A stretch of 64,000 nt of DNA, taken from the NCBI GenBank assembly GCA_019916065.1, contig CM034237.1:38422485-38486484 (forward strand), in the 5' to 3' direction. Both the position numbers and the translations under genes were made by a program. This document shows, one piece after another, positions 24,791-36,369 of the stretch; positions within the stretch are counted from its first letter, which is position 1; every line of letters begins with the position of its first letter. Source of the DNA: Vitellaria paradoxa. Lineage: Eukaryota; Streptophyta; Magnoliopsida; Ericales; Sapotaceae. A model generated the notes under the pieces. The model made no database searches and was not told the DNA's origin. It worked only from the letters and a program-made list of their open reading frames with translations.

Positions 24791-25099
24791 AAATTAAAAA
24801 CAACAGCAACATACACAAATAAAAATATTACACAATACGCACATGAAATAAACAATTTAACGAGTAACTAAAATAAAAAAATTAAACAAACAATAATACA
24901 TACATGCATGTATAGATAATCATCAAACCCCCAACCACAAAAAACAAAAAAAAATTATTTACATTTATCCAACAATAAACATGAAAAATACAAAAAAAAA
25001 GAAAAAAAATTTCAAACTAAAAAAAAAAATACAAACCTAGTACGGTGTAGTGTTGCCTTAACCTCAAAATAAACTACAATAAACAAAAAAAAATATTAA

Positions 25100-25114
25100 T
25101 GCATGTTTATGAGT

Positions 25115-25148
<34 letters not shown>

Positions 25149-25312
25149 CCTCCGGCGACGGCTGGCGAACTCTGGTCCGGCACGGCACGAAACGGCAGAC
25201 GGAGGAGAGAAGACGGCAGAGGGGGGAGAGAACTGAGAGCGCGGGGGAGGGAGGAAAAAAAGGGAGGGAGGGAGAGGAAAAAAAGGGAGGCTTTCTGCCG
25301 AATATAATTAGA
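25100..25312 (-). promoter_or_regulatory. Probable promoter-proximal leader of the CACTA genes
   Basis: The genes are on the minus strand, so transcription should start near this right end. On that strand the stretch is pyrimidine-rich and GC-rich (CTCCCTCC, GCCGTCTTCTCTCCTCC), then has a CT run (25112-25149), like many plant 5' leaders. No clear TATA box is present. The assignment rests on position and composition. Confidence 0.45.
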
Positions 25313-25535
25313 GAATCAGCGACCGCTTTAAGCGGTCGCTAATACGGTCGCTACAACGATATTAGCGACCGCTTAAAGCGGTCGCGCGAATTTTTTCGTC
25401 GTCGATGCCTTGCCGCACGGGATTAGCGACAGACGTTTAAGCGACCGCCATAAGCGGTCGCTAATATGGTTGTAGCGACCGCTTCAAGCGGTCGCCCGAG
25501 ATTTCCATTCGCCAATTCCCCAACCTCTAGTAGTG
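25313..25535. repeat. Right CACTA terminus with paired subterminal palindromes
   Basis: Nine GCGACC / GGTCGC cores are seen. Unlike at the left end, eight of them form four hairpins with 3-5 base spacers, for example AGCGACCGC-TTTA-AGCGGTCGCT. They lie at about 25317-25340, 25364-25386, 25440-25463 and 25474-25496. The terminal bases are CTCTAGTAGTG. These are the likely binding sites of the Transposase_24-type protein. Confidence 0.85.
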
Positions 25536-26320
25536 ATAGCGATACAGGTTTCATATATATATATATATATATATTTTCTACATCTTTTTGTAAAATATTC
25601 ATCTAAAGGAATTAAATATAATTAAATAATTCCAACACATTATTCATACATAAGCAAAATAGGCTGCCAGTCTTAGTAAATTTTGATAAAGGAGTTTAAT
25701 CTAAATTCTCCTAGGATAATCATACTCCTATCCTCCTATACCCCCAGCCTTGGGAACCAGTGACTTTATGGGCTTAGCATCCATTGCATTCCGACGGTGT
25801 CACCCACCAAAAACCTAGTCGTTGCGACCAACTACCTAACTAGCCAGATCAGAAGGGAACATCTCCCAAATAAAATGCATATGCGGCATCTCCATCTAAA
25901 AGGCCATTTCTACCCACCCATCACCCCATTGCCAAAAATAACTTTAGCACCGAGTGCCTTAATTTCTTCTCACCCTTTTACATTCTCAAGGGTAGCTTGT
26001 ATGGAAATAAGACATTTTAAATAACAATCGGTAATGTTTCCGGGCGATGAATCAAAAGTGGGATTATTCAGTCACATGTAGTATATTTTTAAATACTTTA
26101 TCTAAATCCATAATTTAATAATAATTCTCAATAAATCAAAGATTTAACATAGTCACCAATATCATTATCACAAAGGTAGGTACTACATGTAAATTAACAA
26201 GTAGCAAGTAAAAAAAAATTTAGAATTAGAATTAGTATTTTAGTTAATTGTTTTGACAAGTTTGCCGTACCACCTTTGATAAGAATAAAATTATTTCTAA
26301 TGGTATATTAATTAAGCCAA

Positions 26321-26410
26321 AGTTGGTAGCTTAGTGGGTGGGCGACCCTAATTGTGATTTAAAGTCGCAAGTTCGAACCTCATTGACTGCAAATCTTGAT
26401 TTTTTTTTTT
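26321..26410 (+). mobile_element. SINE-like retroposon
   Basis: An A box (TAGCTTAGTGG, 26327-26337) and a B box (GTTCGAACC, 26371-26379) about 35 bases apart form a polymerase III promoter of tRNA origin. A T-run of ten ends the unit at 26410. It is about 90 bp, short for a plant SINE, and no target duplication was found. A diverged tRNA pseudogene is the alternative. Confidence 0.55.
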
Positions 26411-28550
26411 GCCTCTTTTATCTCTTATTTTATTATTTTATGGAATATAAAGATAATAAATAGCTCTTTGAACTTATATGTAATTTTAGAAAAATTTATA
26501 AGTTTTATTTTATTCAAAATAATTTGAATAAATTTCCAATCATCATCTTCTTTATAATCAAACCCTTATCATATGTTTTCGGCTTCAAGATATCCACAAA
26601 TATCCATAGAATTATTCCAATGTTTAGGAAGGTATTAAATAAGTTCATTAAAATCATAAAAATATAGTTATATAACTTGCTAGGTTGACAAAGCAATGCC
26701 TAAAAGAATCAATCAAATTCATTTAGGGAAAACCAAATGAGGAAAGAATAAGTCCCTTAGTTCATTTGGGCATTTTATCAAATACTTGGTTCTACTAGCC
26801 ATTTTAGTTTGAATAAGTCATCCAACTATCCGTGATGAAACTAATTGTCCAAGTCAGTTATCATAAATATTAGAGTATCAAATAATATATAATATCTAGT
26901 TTAAAAGAATTTCATATCGGTTGGAAGATAATTAAGTAGTCCCAACTTAACAGTCCACTTTGATATTTCATCAAATAGTATAAGTGTTTTACTAGATTAG
27001 GCCTTGCGAACCAAATTACACATAAATAAATTATTAACATAACTATAACTAATAGAGGGTAATTGGGAATTTAAATTTATCTTTAAACATAAAATTCTAA
27101 AGAAAATCCAAACAAGCATCAATTAAAGGCTAAGCAGAGATAGCAGCTTAAAAGAAAATTCATATAAAATAAAGTAGAACTCCAATATTTATAAACTTTA
27201 TATCTGTTGAAACTAGACTTCAAGACCTACAACTTTCATGTTTTACACTTTTTAAAATTCTAAGGTCTAAAGATACAAAAATAGCCTTGAATTCAGTTTG
27301 TTCAGAAAATACAATTTTACACGTGCTCCGTATTTTGGGCATAACTTTTGACTCAAAAATTGGATTGATGCAATTCTTTTTGGGTTGGAAATAAAACTTA
27401 AAGGGCTACAACTTTTATGTTTTGGTTGAAACCTAATTCCACCGTTTTAGGGGTCAGAAACACATCAAAAGCTACAAAAAGAGAGCTGACAGCATGCTGA
27501 GCTACATCAGTCAAGGTTTTGGCTTCCATACCCCCAATATGCGGGTATTTATTTTTATCACAATCAAGTTTCATACTTCAAACTCAGAAAAGGCATCAAA
27601 TACATTTTAGGAGGTTTGTCATCCTACCTCAATGAAAATATTGATGACCAATTCTGAGAAGGAAAAATGAGTTAAGCTTTGAACATCACCCAATTGGAAA
27701 GTTCGAAGCCTTTCTTCTTCCTCCAAGCAACACCAAATCTCCAACCTCAATAATTAATGATTTATTTTTTTTTCTTTTATTTTCTTCTCTTTGAAGGCAC
27801 TCAATATTTATAGGAAGTGTAGAGAAAGTGTCGGTAGAGAAAAACAAGCTCAACTTCCTAGACTTGAAAGGCACTAAAGTAGTATTATGTATTAAGTAGT
27901 ATAATCCAAATAATCTAGCTTAGCCTTTTTGACTATCTAGCTACATAATTTAAGATAGGTGTTGGAGGATGGATGAGGATGGATGGCATGATCCGGGAAT
28001 CACGCTAGCTTTTTGACAAATTAAACAAAATGCTTTAAATCATTCTAGCTTTTTGACAAATTAACAAAATGCTTTAAATCATGCTTGCTAAATTATTTGA
28101 AAAAGATGCTTTAAGGTCATCAATGTAGGGTCTTCTTTTTGACTAATTAGCCAAATAATTTGTAAGATTGTGAGAGATGTATGGAAGAAAGGATGGATGG
28201 AAAATGAAGTTTGTTGGGAAATGATTTAGAGCTACTATTCATGAGTCAACTCAGTGAGTATAAAGTGAGTTGAATTGAGTTGAGGTGAGTCAAAGAAAAT
28301 GGGTTAACCCATGGGTTAATGGGTTTGGGTTGAACCAAATAGATAATTGGGCTAGGAATTGTTTGGATAAAAATTTAGAAATTCTATATTAAACTCCCAC
28401 ATAAGGTGGAATTAAATCCGAAAATCTTTCCAACTAATTTTTATCATTCCAAAAATTTTCAAATGCTCAATTTTCTAGATTTTTACTATAATAAATATCA
28501 CCACCACACTTAAGCAAATTATTTAAGAGAAAAAAATTCAAGTTATTACA

Positions 28551-28784
28551 CTTACTAGATTGTTTAGCCTTCTATCTAGCAAATTTCACAAGCAGGTCGT
28601 GGGTGCGACCAAAATATAAATTGCTCATGAACTTTAGTGGAATTTCTTCTTCCTGAACAATTGAAACCAATTAGGTATCTTGCAGGCTAGTCAATGACTA
28701 GTCCTTCGCGTGAGCTACTTGTGACAAATCCAAGGTTTCACCCAGCTTATTGTATGAACATCCATCTATGCACTCATCTTCAAA
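28551..28784. other. Spacer between solo LTR and repeat copy B
   Basis: I see no gene here. CTTAC at 28551-28555 may be the target duplication partner of CTTAT at 14080-14084. Confidence 0.4.
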
Positions 28785-30200
28785 TATTCATCAAATAAGC
28801 AAATAAAGTGTTCAAACACTCTTTAATGTGTTTTTACACAGTTGACTTGAATCGTACACACAACCATGACATCATTGTAACATTTTAAACCTCACAAAGT
28901 ACATTAAAAATGTTTACTCAAAGAACGTAAACAAAATAAAGCTTATGCAACACTAACAAATATAACATGACAATAGATAATTGCAAATCAATGCTCCATT
29001 AATAGATAATTGCTTGTCAAACTCCATTAAAAGGTCTTTAATTGAACAACCGTTGACTGATTCCAGAAATTATTTACTATTGATACGAATTATGTGTTCA
29101 TTATTTAGTTACTAGTAGTAGAAAATTAATGGGTCAATTTTTGCCCTAGTGATTTATGAACTGACTCTTGATTGTAGAATTGGGTTTGTTGGAATTAGTC
29201 AGCTGACACTTACAATACCAAGTCGGTCATAGTTGGCCCACAGAAAAAGCCATATTACATTACATCGCAGAAAATTATGAAGAAGTTAAAAGGTGGTCTC
29301 GATGCCCCTTAATTTGTCCGATATCAAGTCAACGAGGTCTTCACCCTAAATGACCATTCAATCATGGGAAATTTCTCCACAATATTTGTGATTGATCAAA
29401 ACATTGTGTCCACGGTCGACGTTAAGGAGGGTTTTGGGGCTTCTTGAGTTTTGAAAAATGTCACGTTTATATATAAATTGTTCTACTATTGTTCGACTAT
29501 TCTTTAAAATTTTAAAAATGATTAACCTTAATTAGGAAAATGCCATCAATAGTATATATGAATTTTTGGGTTTAAAAAAATGTTGCTTCATATTTAAAAC
29601 TACTAGTTTCTCCATTATTTGTAGTCGCTCTATCACTATAGAAAGATTTAATCTAAAAAAATAGATTATTTTATCCATGAAATCGAGTAATTCCTTTTTT
29701 CTTCTAACTTTGAAAGTATCGATAAATAGTATCGTACACATGTAAAGTTGGTATTTTCTGCGTGTTTCTAAAAGTAAATTATGAAGTTTTTTTTTGGTTA
29801 AGTTTTTTTTTAATTTTTTTTTGGTCAGTAATATGAAGTTTTTTTCTTTTTTCTTTTTTTTTTTTTTGGGTAAGCAAGTAAATTATGAAGTTGAGCTACA
29901 GAAATTACACCTTTCTCTTTTGTTGCTGGGTAAAGCATTCATATCATCCATTCTGCTGTTTTGTATATGTATATAAATTTTTGGTTCATTATTTTTTTTA
30001 TTATACAAGATAAATCACATAATTATTTAATGAATTACATTATGAGGGAAAAAAAAAAGAAAAAAGTATTAAAAGCATTGACTTATTTTTAGATAAAAAG
30101 AATGCAATACAAATTGAAAGATATTTCTCAAAAAAATAATTTCATAAATTTATTTTTTTCTTATTTAGCATAAATGTCATAAATTTATCACCGTATTAAC
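28785..30200 (+). repeat. Dispersed repeat family, copy B
   Basis: It shares with copy C the leading part (AAGTGTTCAAACACTCTTT, then ACAATAGATAATTGC) and with A, C and D the block from GTCGGTCAT to GAAGTTGAGCTACAG. It holds an extra 400 bases at about 29400-29760, with a T-rich run at 29790-29870. It is followed directly by copy C, so B and C are tandem duplicates of about 1.5 kb. No conserved frame exists. Confidence 0.7.
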
Positions 30201-30488
30201 TATTGTTGTGGTAACGATTACCCCAATAATCTTTTACTTCTAAAATTTTCACTTCATACCAAACATTCCCCAAAGAGTAAATGAAGTGTTCAAACACTCT
30301 TTGACATGTAGTTATACACTTGGCTTATTGTGACATTCTAAACCTCACAAATATTTAAAATATTTGCTAGAAAACTGCCAACAAAATGGAGCATATACAA
30401 TACTAACAGAATGTAACAAGACAACAGATAATTGCGAGTCAATATTCCATTAGTAGATAATTACGCATCAATATTCCATTAAAGGCAC

Positions 30489-30807
30489 TAATAACGTGAT
30501 TTTGCAGTTACCTAGTGCATGATCTAAGCCTGAGTCTGAAAACCTGAACTTGACACTGGTGTGGTGCCTGCCAAAGAACCTCCGATACTTAAGTTAGCGA
30601 ATGAGAGAGTCTCAAGAGATAATTCTGGCGGAGTCACAGTAGTGCTAAAAAGTAAGTGTACCTTATTCTCTATGAGATGGTGTATATATATAGAAGTATG
30701 AAACCTGCGAAACTTGCTTGGGCTTGATATGTGTGAGTCCCATGTAATAGTAATTCTTCACTAATAATGTTGTGCCACGTGTATTTGTAAATCACAAGAT
30801 GATTCTC
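30489..30807 (-). mobile_element. 3' LTR (left) of the Tat-type element, inner border unclear
   Basis: It begins TAATAACG (a mutated TGATAACG) and matches the right LTR over about 160 bases. On the minus strand a TATA-like CTATATATATACACC lies at about 30671-30685, followed by the R-U5 part. The U3 border cannot be fixed because the right LTR lacks this half; it may reach into the 550-bp repeat. Confidence 0.6.
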
Positions 30808-31357
30808 ATAATTAGTTATCAAAATCGTTATGCAGCAGACAGCCAACGGGTAGCACTTTTATAGTATTTATGGGCCTTTGTGTCTTTCAAAATGACGCTC
30901 GGCTAGACTGATCGAGCGTTAGGGTATATGATCGATTGGGTCGGACCATGGTCGTTCGGAACAACTGATTGGTTGGGTATCCTTTATCAAATGCCCTCGA
31001 TTCCCTCGATCACTGAAGAGGACTGAGCGGGATAAATAATTATCGTATCAGTAAAATTTCCCCAGACGATTGGTCGAATGAGAGATCGAAGGAATCTAGA
31101 GGTTGGAGCACCTAAAAAATGTGTGCACATTGATTGCGTTTTGGCGTAATGTGCGCAAGTTTACGGCGATGGGACGCGGTTGCTTGGCCACATGTCCAGT
31201 GGTTAGCCACCCCTTATTAAAGCTGTAAGCTCGCAATCGGGATCGTTGGATGAATTGAGTCCACATTGTTGATTTCAAATTAAGCCATACGAAAGGTCTG
31301 TGCCCCTTTAGCTATAAATAGCCAGAGGATGAAACCTGGTAGTTCTTTTACGCTTAT
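30808..31357 (+). repeat. Tandem promoter-like duplication, copy 1
   Basis: This copy matches 31730-32295 from ATAATTAGTTATCAAAA to the GCTTAT word. It contains CTATAAATAGCC near 31310 on the plus strand, that is, antisense to the retrotransposon. It is followed not by the extra ORF but by an inverted piece of that ORF's 3' end. Confidence 0.8.
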
Positions 31358-31375
31358 AGACTTGGTAGCAATTCA

Positions 31376-31700
31376 ACATTAAATATAAGAAAAGCTAAAA
31401 ACTAGCATTATATTCCACATGCAGAGATAGAATGGAACAACAGAAAAATGATTAACCTTCAACGTTGAATAAAAATTTTCAACGTTTGTACATAGTAATT
31501 TTTGTTTACATAAAAAAAAAAGACAGAATGTGTCAACATTAGGGACAAAAGGGGAGGAATTCAGTTCTACTGCTAAGCATTTTCTTCAGTCTCTTGAGCT
31601 CTTTGTTCCTCATTGTTTGCTTCCTTAGTCTCTGCAACATGCTCAGCAGATTTAACAGATTCACGATTTGGCTCATCTTCCCCTCGACCTTGGTTAGGCA
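31376..31700 (-). pseudogene. Inverted copy of the extra ORF 3' end
   Basis: The part 31376-31530 is the reverse complement, with mismatches, of 34345-34490. Just beyond it (about 31575-31690, minus strand) is an open stretch of Glu/Ala/Asn-rich codons that ends in TEENA and a stop. In this orientation a coding tail is followed by the same 3' UTR. I infer a C-terminal fragment of an extra ORF related to the one at 32296-34246. Part of that tail is no longer recognisable in the plus-strand copy. Confidence 0.5.
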
Positions 31701-31729
31701 TTCGATTTGCTCAATTCCTATAATTAGTT

Positions 31730-32295
31730 ATCAAAACCATTATGTAGCAGAAAACCAACAGGTAGCACCTTTATAGGCGTCAATCATGGGATGTGTCAAA
31801 ATGTAGTATAAGCCTTTATGTCTTTCAGAGTGACGCTCAGCCAGACTGACCCAACATCAGGGTATATGATCGATCGGGTTAGATCGTGGTCATTCGGGAT
31901 AACTAGTCAGTTAGATATCCCCTATCAGATGCCCCCGATTCCCTCGATCACCAAAGAAGACTGAGTGGGACAAATAATTATCATATTAGTACAATTCCCC
32001 CAGATGATTGGTCGAATGAGAGATCAAGGGAATCTAAAAGTTGGAGTGCCTCGAAAATGTACGCGCATTAATTGCATTTCGGCACAACGTACGCAAGTTC
32101 ACAGTGATGGGACGCGGTCATTTAGCCATGTGTTGAGTGGTTAGCCGCCTCTTATTAAAGTTACAGGCTCGCAATCCGGTCAGTTGGATGAATTAAATCC
32201 ATGCCATTGATTTCAAATTAAGCCGTACGAAAGGTCTTTGCCCTTCCAGCTATAAATAGCCGGAGGACAAAACCTGGTAGTTCTCTTATGCTTAT
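31730..32295 (+). promoter_or_regulatory. Tandem duplication copy 2: putative promoter of the antisense extra ORF
   Basis: The segment ends with GCTATAAATAGCCGGAGG (about 32249-32266), a TATA box in a palindromic context. A pyrimidine-rich leader and a possible splice donor (TTGGTAAGATT, about 32391) follow. The extra ORF lies downstream on the same strand, opposite to gag-pol. Promoter use is inferred. Confidence 0.5.
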
Positions 32296-34246
32296 TTTCT
32301 CTCATTGCTTTTGTTTTGCATTTATTGCTACTGTGCCTCCCTGTTCGAAGTTAGTTTCATCTTCGCATCAAGACTTCGATTGCTTGTGTTGTTGGTAAGA
32401 TTCGTATCTCAAGCTATCTAGGTTGGATTTCTCAGATTGTGGTTTCATTGCTTCTTTTCGCCTATCATATCTTTTGATTTTGAGTTTTCTATACGGACTT
32501 TGGAGTTCTTTTTAATCCCCAAAACTAAATCTAAGTGTATTGGGTTTTGCCGCTGTCAATGTTTTGGTTACTGGTCCAGTTTGTGTTTTCTTACGATAGG
32601 AAGCGTAGGTTACCTGACCCCGTAGGATTTGTAGGAAATCCTAGATTTGTTAGGGCCGTGGTGAGTGGGTTGATTTTCGTGTCTTATTCATTTTGTGTGT
32701 CCCAGCTACTTGTAACCGGGTCAATGGGCAATCCGACGAAGCTTTGTTTGCTTGACGAGGATAGTTCCGACGATGACGGCTTGGTGTTTCACCGTCGGAG
32801 GGCTCCTAGTGCCCGTAGTACTAGTGGGTGGGGAAGGGAAGAATCGGAACACATTGTAGATGTGTTCAAGCTCAGTATCCGTGAGGGGAGACGTAGAGCG
32901 ACCATTGGGCACCGACCGACCGATGATAAGGATCAGGAGTCCCTGTACGAAGCCAAGGGAATCCAATCGACTATTACCGCTGATCGGGTATCTAAGATAA
33001 TATTTGAGTTATAGTTCCCCAATGACCTAACTTACCAGATTCCTGGTAACCAAGACTCGGCGTGTCATCCTAATGAAAGTGAAGTCACCGTATGTGGAGC
33101 TACCTTAGTCACTGGGCTACGGTTTCTGCTACCCAAGCTTGTTCGACAAGTACTTGCTCACTTGGGTCTAGCTGTTGGGCAAATCACGCCAAACAGCTGG
33201 AGGATACTCATTGGTTGTGCTGTGTTCTGGAGTGCATCAACAACGTACAGCCTCACAGCTAATGAATTCCTCCACTGTTACAAGGTGTCCGAGAGACGTT
33301 TAGGCTGATGGTATTTTTAAGCAAGGAGGCCCAAATTCAACTTTGCCACTAACCTACCAACCTCTAACAAGAGGTGGAAAGACAAGTACTTTTTCATTCG
33401 GGGAGTAACATAGGAGTTCCAAGATTGGGAAACTGACCAAAATAGAACGATCTGTGTTTTCTATGTGTGGGGTTAGCCAACATAATGGGGTATGTATAGA
33501 TAGGACTTAGTCTTTTATATATTCACAAAATTTTCCCTCATAGACTGCTCGTCCTGACTAACTTGACACTAATGTTGCTTAGTCCAAAAACCACCAGTCC
33601 TGTTTCCTGATAAGAAGGCTCACCTCCGTGATACAAAAAATGGGAAGATTTAGGATATTAAGATCCTACTCACGGTGGAGAACCTAGGCTTCTGCTTGCT
33701 TGGCCCGAGAGCCACTGGTGAAGTGCTCGCAGCTGAACGTGAGCGGAGTGAGTTCGATTTTGTTTTTGCTTAGGGTTGAGTACATTCTAGTTTATTCTAC
33801 TAACTTTTTTCTTTTGTGCAGATAGAGATCTATACGAGGATCCCGATCGATTGCACAAGCCGATCGAACTTAACCTCCCGATCGAAGAGGGGGGACGCGA
33901 GATGGCTCCAAAGAAAATTTTTGATATAAGCTTCCTTGATCGAGACAATAGGGCACCTTAGAAATCTCCCCAATGGCCCGTTCCCATGAAGGCTCAAACA
34001 ATCATGGGGGATGAAGCTCCCCGAACTCACTCCTCGGCTACTTTCCCGGAAGAGCAAAGGGTCGCCTCTACCACTGCCCCGCCTCAGGAGCAAGAGGTTG
34101 TTCCAACTTGTTCTTCACCCCTTCAAGCGACAACAGTAGGGTCCGGGTTGTCTGCTGGGGCCTCGTCTCACGAGTCATTCTTTTCCAGCAGTGAAACATA
34201 CTGGCAAAGGATGATGTTGATGATGAAAAACGAGGATATGTCCTAG
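32296..34246 (+). pseudogene. Antisense extra ORF with 'putative gypsy type transposon' domain
   Basis: The likely start is the ATG at 32724 (MGNPTKLCLLDEDSSDDDG). The frame stays coding through a TAG at 33012-33014 into the conserved block LPKLVRQVLAHLGLAVGQI, then PNSWRILIGCAVFW (about 33140-33230). That block matches Pfam PF04195, annotated as 'putative gypsy type transposon', a domain of unknown function carried by Tat-type plant elements. Stops follow from about 33308. A later part (33830-34246) is open and Ser/Thr/Pro-rich. The gene is opposite in strand to gag-pol, the known arrangement for antisense ORFs of some Tat elements. It is broken by several stops. Confidence 0.65.
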
Positions 34247-34344
34247 TTCCATGGGACGGAGACTTTGAAGATGGCCTTTGACCTGAACCGCAGCATTTTT
34301 TAGGTAAAATGGCGTTTGATATGTCCCAGCATTTTTCAGCATTT

Positions 34345-35149
34345 TTTTTATGCAAACAAAAATTACTGTGTACAAACGCTAATAATTTTTATTCAACGTT
34401 GAAGTTTTATTTTTCTGTCGTTTCTTTCTATCTCTGTATGTGGAATACAATTCTAGTTTTTAGTTTTTCTTATACTTAATGTCGAAGTGCTCGCCTCTTG
34501 ACTGTGTTGTAAGTGTATCGCAAGTTCGATAAATTTAGGTCTATAGGTCATTATTGATTATTGATTAGTAGTAAGTTAATATATGTTGCAATCGATTAAT
34601 GGCCAGATCATCGCTTATTTTGCAAGTCAATTATGATTTGATAGGTAGAACTTATGAAGGTCCTTAACGTTAAAGATTTCAATTATGAATGGATAAGTAG
34701 AACTTATGAAGGTATTGAAGAAATCTCTGTTACCATGTTCAGGCGACTATCCTTGTCAGTTGCCTTTGTTGCTTAATCTTGCGAGCTGAGTAGTAGTCTT
34801 ATATTCTTTGGCACTTGGCTTTGTAGATTAAGACAAATTGATCATGTGGTCGCTTGATCCCGTAGACTGAGTATGCTCTCTGGCCCCGTAGGCCATTAGC
34901 AGGGTTCAGTCAGATTGACTGATCAAACTATAAATCGGCTCGATGCCGTAGATCGAGTATTCTATTTGGCCTTGTAGGCCATCTTGGTTTTGTTTGACCC
35001 CGCAAGTCACCTTTATTTCTCCTAACCCTATAGGTCAAGGAGATCACCAAGGGATAGTTAAGCCGTGTCTTCATTATAAATAATGAATGCCTACGAAAAC
35101 ATGAATTTCATTACTAATCAAATGATAATTTCAAGAAAGACATTTTACA
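34345..35149 (+). other. 3' UTR of the extra ORF and spacer
   Basis: 34345-34490 is the partner of the inverted copy at 31376-31530 and reads like the 3' UTR of the extra ORF. The following stretch to 35149 has repeated CCCGTAGGCC-like words (34870-35050) and no coding signal. Confidence 0.5.
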
Positions 35150-36365
35150 CATAGTATCGTCTCGAAATGCTCTGTACGTCGAGGGTGAGACAGCTCCTTG
35201 CCCTCGGGAGTTTTAAGTCGATAAGTTCTTTTTCTTGTGAAGCCTAATACTTCATAGAGTCCTTCTTAACTTGGTCCTAGCTTTCTTTCTTGCGGGTTTC
35301 TGGTTGATTGGTTCACTCTCTTCAACACCATGTCACTTTTTTGAAATTCTCTCGATCGAACCCTTGAGTTGTGGTATTGTTGCATCCGCTGTTGGTAGGA
35401 AGCCATCCTGACGGCTGCCTGTAACATTTGTTCCCCTAGCAAATCGATCTTCCCATCCATCGCTTATTCATTTTGATCAGGCCTAAAGTTTTGTGTTTGG
35501 GGGCTGGGGAGTCCGATCTCGACAGGTATGATAGTTTCTGTCCCATACATGAAGGAGAAAAGAGTTTGCTCAGTTGCCACACGCTCAGTTATTCGATAGG
35601 CCCATAGGATCGTTGGAAGCTCATCTGCCCAGAGGCTTTTTGCTTTGTCCAGCTTTGTCTTGATAATCTTGAGGAGGGTTCGATTGGTAACTTCTACCTA
35701 GCCATTGGCTTGTGGGTGTTTAGGGGATGAATAATGATGACTGATTCCTAGCTCCTCACATAACCCATTAAACTATTTTCCCTCGAACTGTTGCCATTAT
35801 CTATGATAACTACTCTGGGGATGCCGAAGCGTCACACAATATTTTGCCAAAGGAATTTTCTCATATTTTGCTCTATGATACTTGGGAGTGCCTTTGCTTC
35901 TGCCCATTTGGTAAAGTAATTAATGGCCACAACCACGAATTTCCTTTGTCCTCGGCCTAATGGGAATGGACCAATGACGTCAGTTTCCTATTGAGTGAAT
36001 GGCTAAGGACTCTGGATTGGTGTTAACTCTTGGGCTAGTTGTCTTGGAACATTAGAGAACCTCTGGCATTTATTGCATTTTTTGACAAATTCCCGGGTGT
36101 CCAAGTCTATGGTCAGCCAATAGTACCCTGCTCTTAAAATTTTCCCAGCTAAAGCCTTGCTCCCTAAGTGATTTTCGTAGACTCCATCATGAATTTCCCT
36201 CATTACATAATCGGCTTCTTGTTCGTTCACACATTGCAACAAAGGGGAGTTCTGCCTTCTTCTATATAGTGTGCCGTCCATTATTAAGTACCTGATTGCT
36301 CGGGACTGGATCCTTTTAGCCTCATTCCTATCGGTCGGCAAGGTGCCATTCTCCAAGTACCCCAT
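35150..36365 (-). pseudogene. Tat-type integrase remnant
   Basis: Integrase would insert the element's DNA. On the minus strand, from 36365, come a lead region, the HHCC zinc finger (HDGVYENHLGSKALAGKI ... CNKCQRF, about 36205-36055) and the catalytic core with DVIGPFPLGRGQRKF (about 35985) and IIDNG (about 35810). The third catalytic residue falls in a frameshifted stretch. The C-terminal part has SREFQKSDMVLKRV (about 35355-35310) and KTPEGKELSHPRRTEH (about 35200). Several stops and frameshifts (about 36000, 35690-35780, 35275) rule out function. Confidence 0.8.
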
Positions 36366-36369
36366 GATT

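Larger units (their letters stand above)
14907..25538 (-). mobile_element. CACTA (En/Spm) DNA transposon, nearly intact
   Basis: The element proper is 14910-25535 (10,626 bp). It starts CACTAGTAGAAAG and ends CTCTAGTAGTG, giving inverted termini CACTA(G/C)TAGA. It is flanked by ATA at 14907-14909 and 25536-25538, the 3-bp duplication typical of the superfamily. Subterminal GCGACCGC repeats occupy both ends. Both genes, TNP2-type transposase and Transposase_24-type protein, are on the minus strand, so the right end is the promoter end. The TNP2 frame is open throughout and splice sites look sound. The second gene has one in-frame TGA. This is the youngest-looking coding element of the window and sits inside an older solo LTR. 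Confidence 0.95.
14174..28550 (-). mobile_element. Second chromovirus-type solo LTR, split by the CACTA element
   Basis: The left end TGTCACACCCC and right end GTTATTACA are the paired termini seen in the solo LTR at 9110-11793 but with different sequence, so it is another family. After removing the CACTA element the LTR is about 3.75 kb, with no coding sequence. I orient it on the minus strand (ends ...GGGGTGTGACA). No perfect target duplication flanks 14174-28550; CTTAT/CTTAC fits if the insertion starts at 14085. The stretch 25539-28550 holds a TA run at 25555-25573, a SINE-like insertion at 26321-26410, and a 30-bp direct repeat (ATTCTAGCTTTTTGACAAAT and flanks) at about 28000-28080. Confidence 0.6.

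Noticed and set aside
24585..24818. Phe/Leu-rich minus-strand frame that looks like a membrane protein
   Set aside because: It lies over an A-rich minisatellite; the hydrophobic codons are poly-T on the other strand.
25103..25342. Arg/Glu-rich plus-strand frames
   Set aside because: They come from a GA microsatellite and a purine-rich leader on the strand opposite to the CACTA genes.
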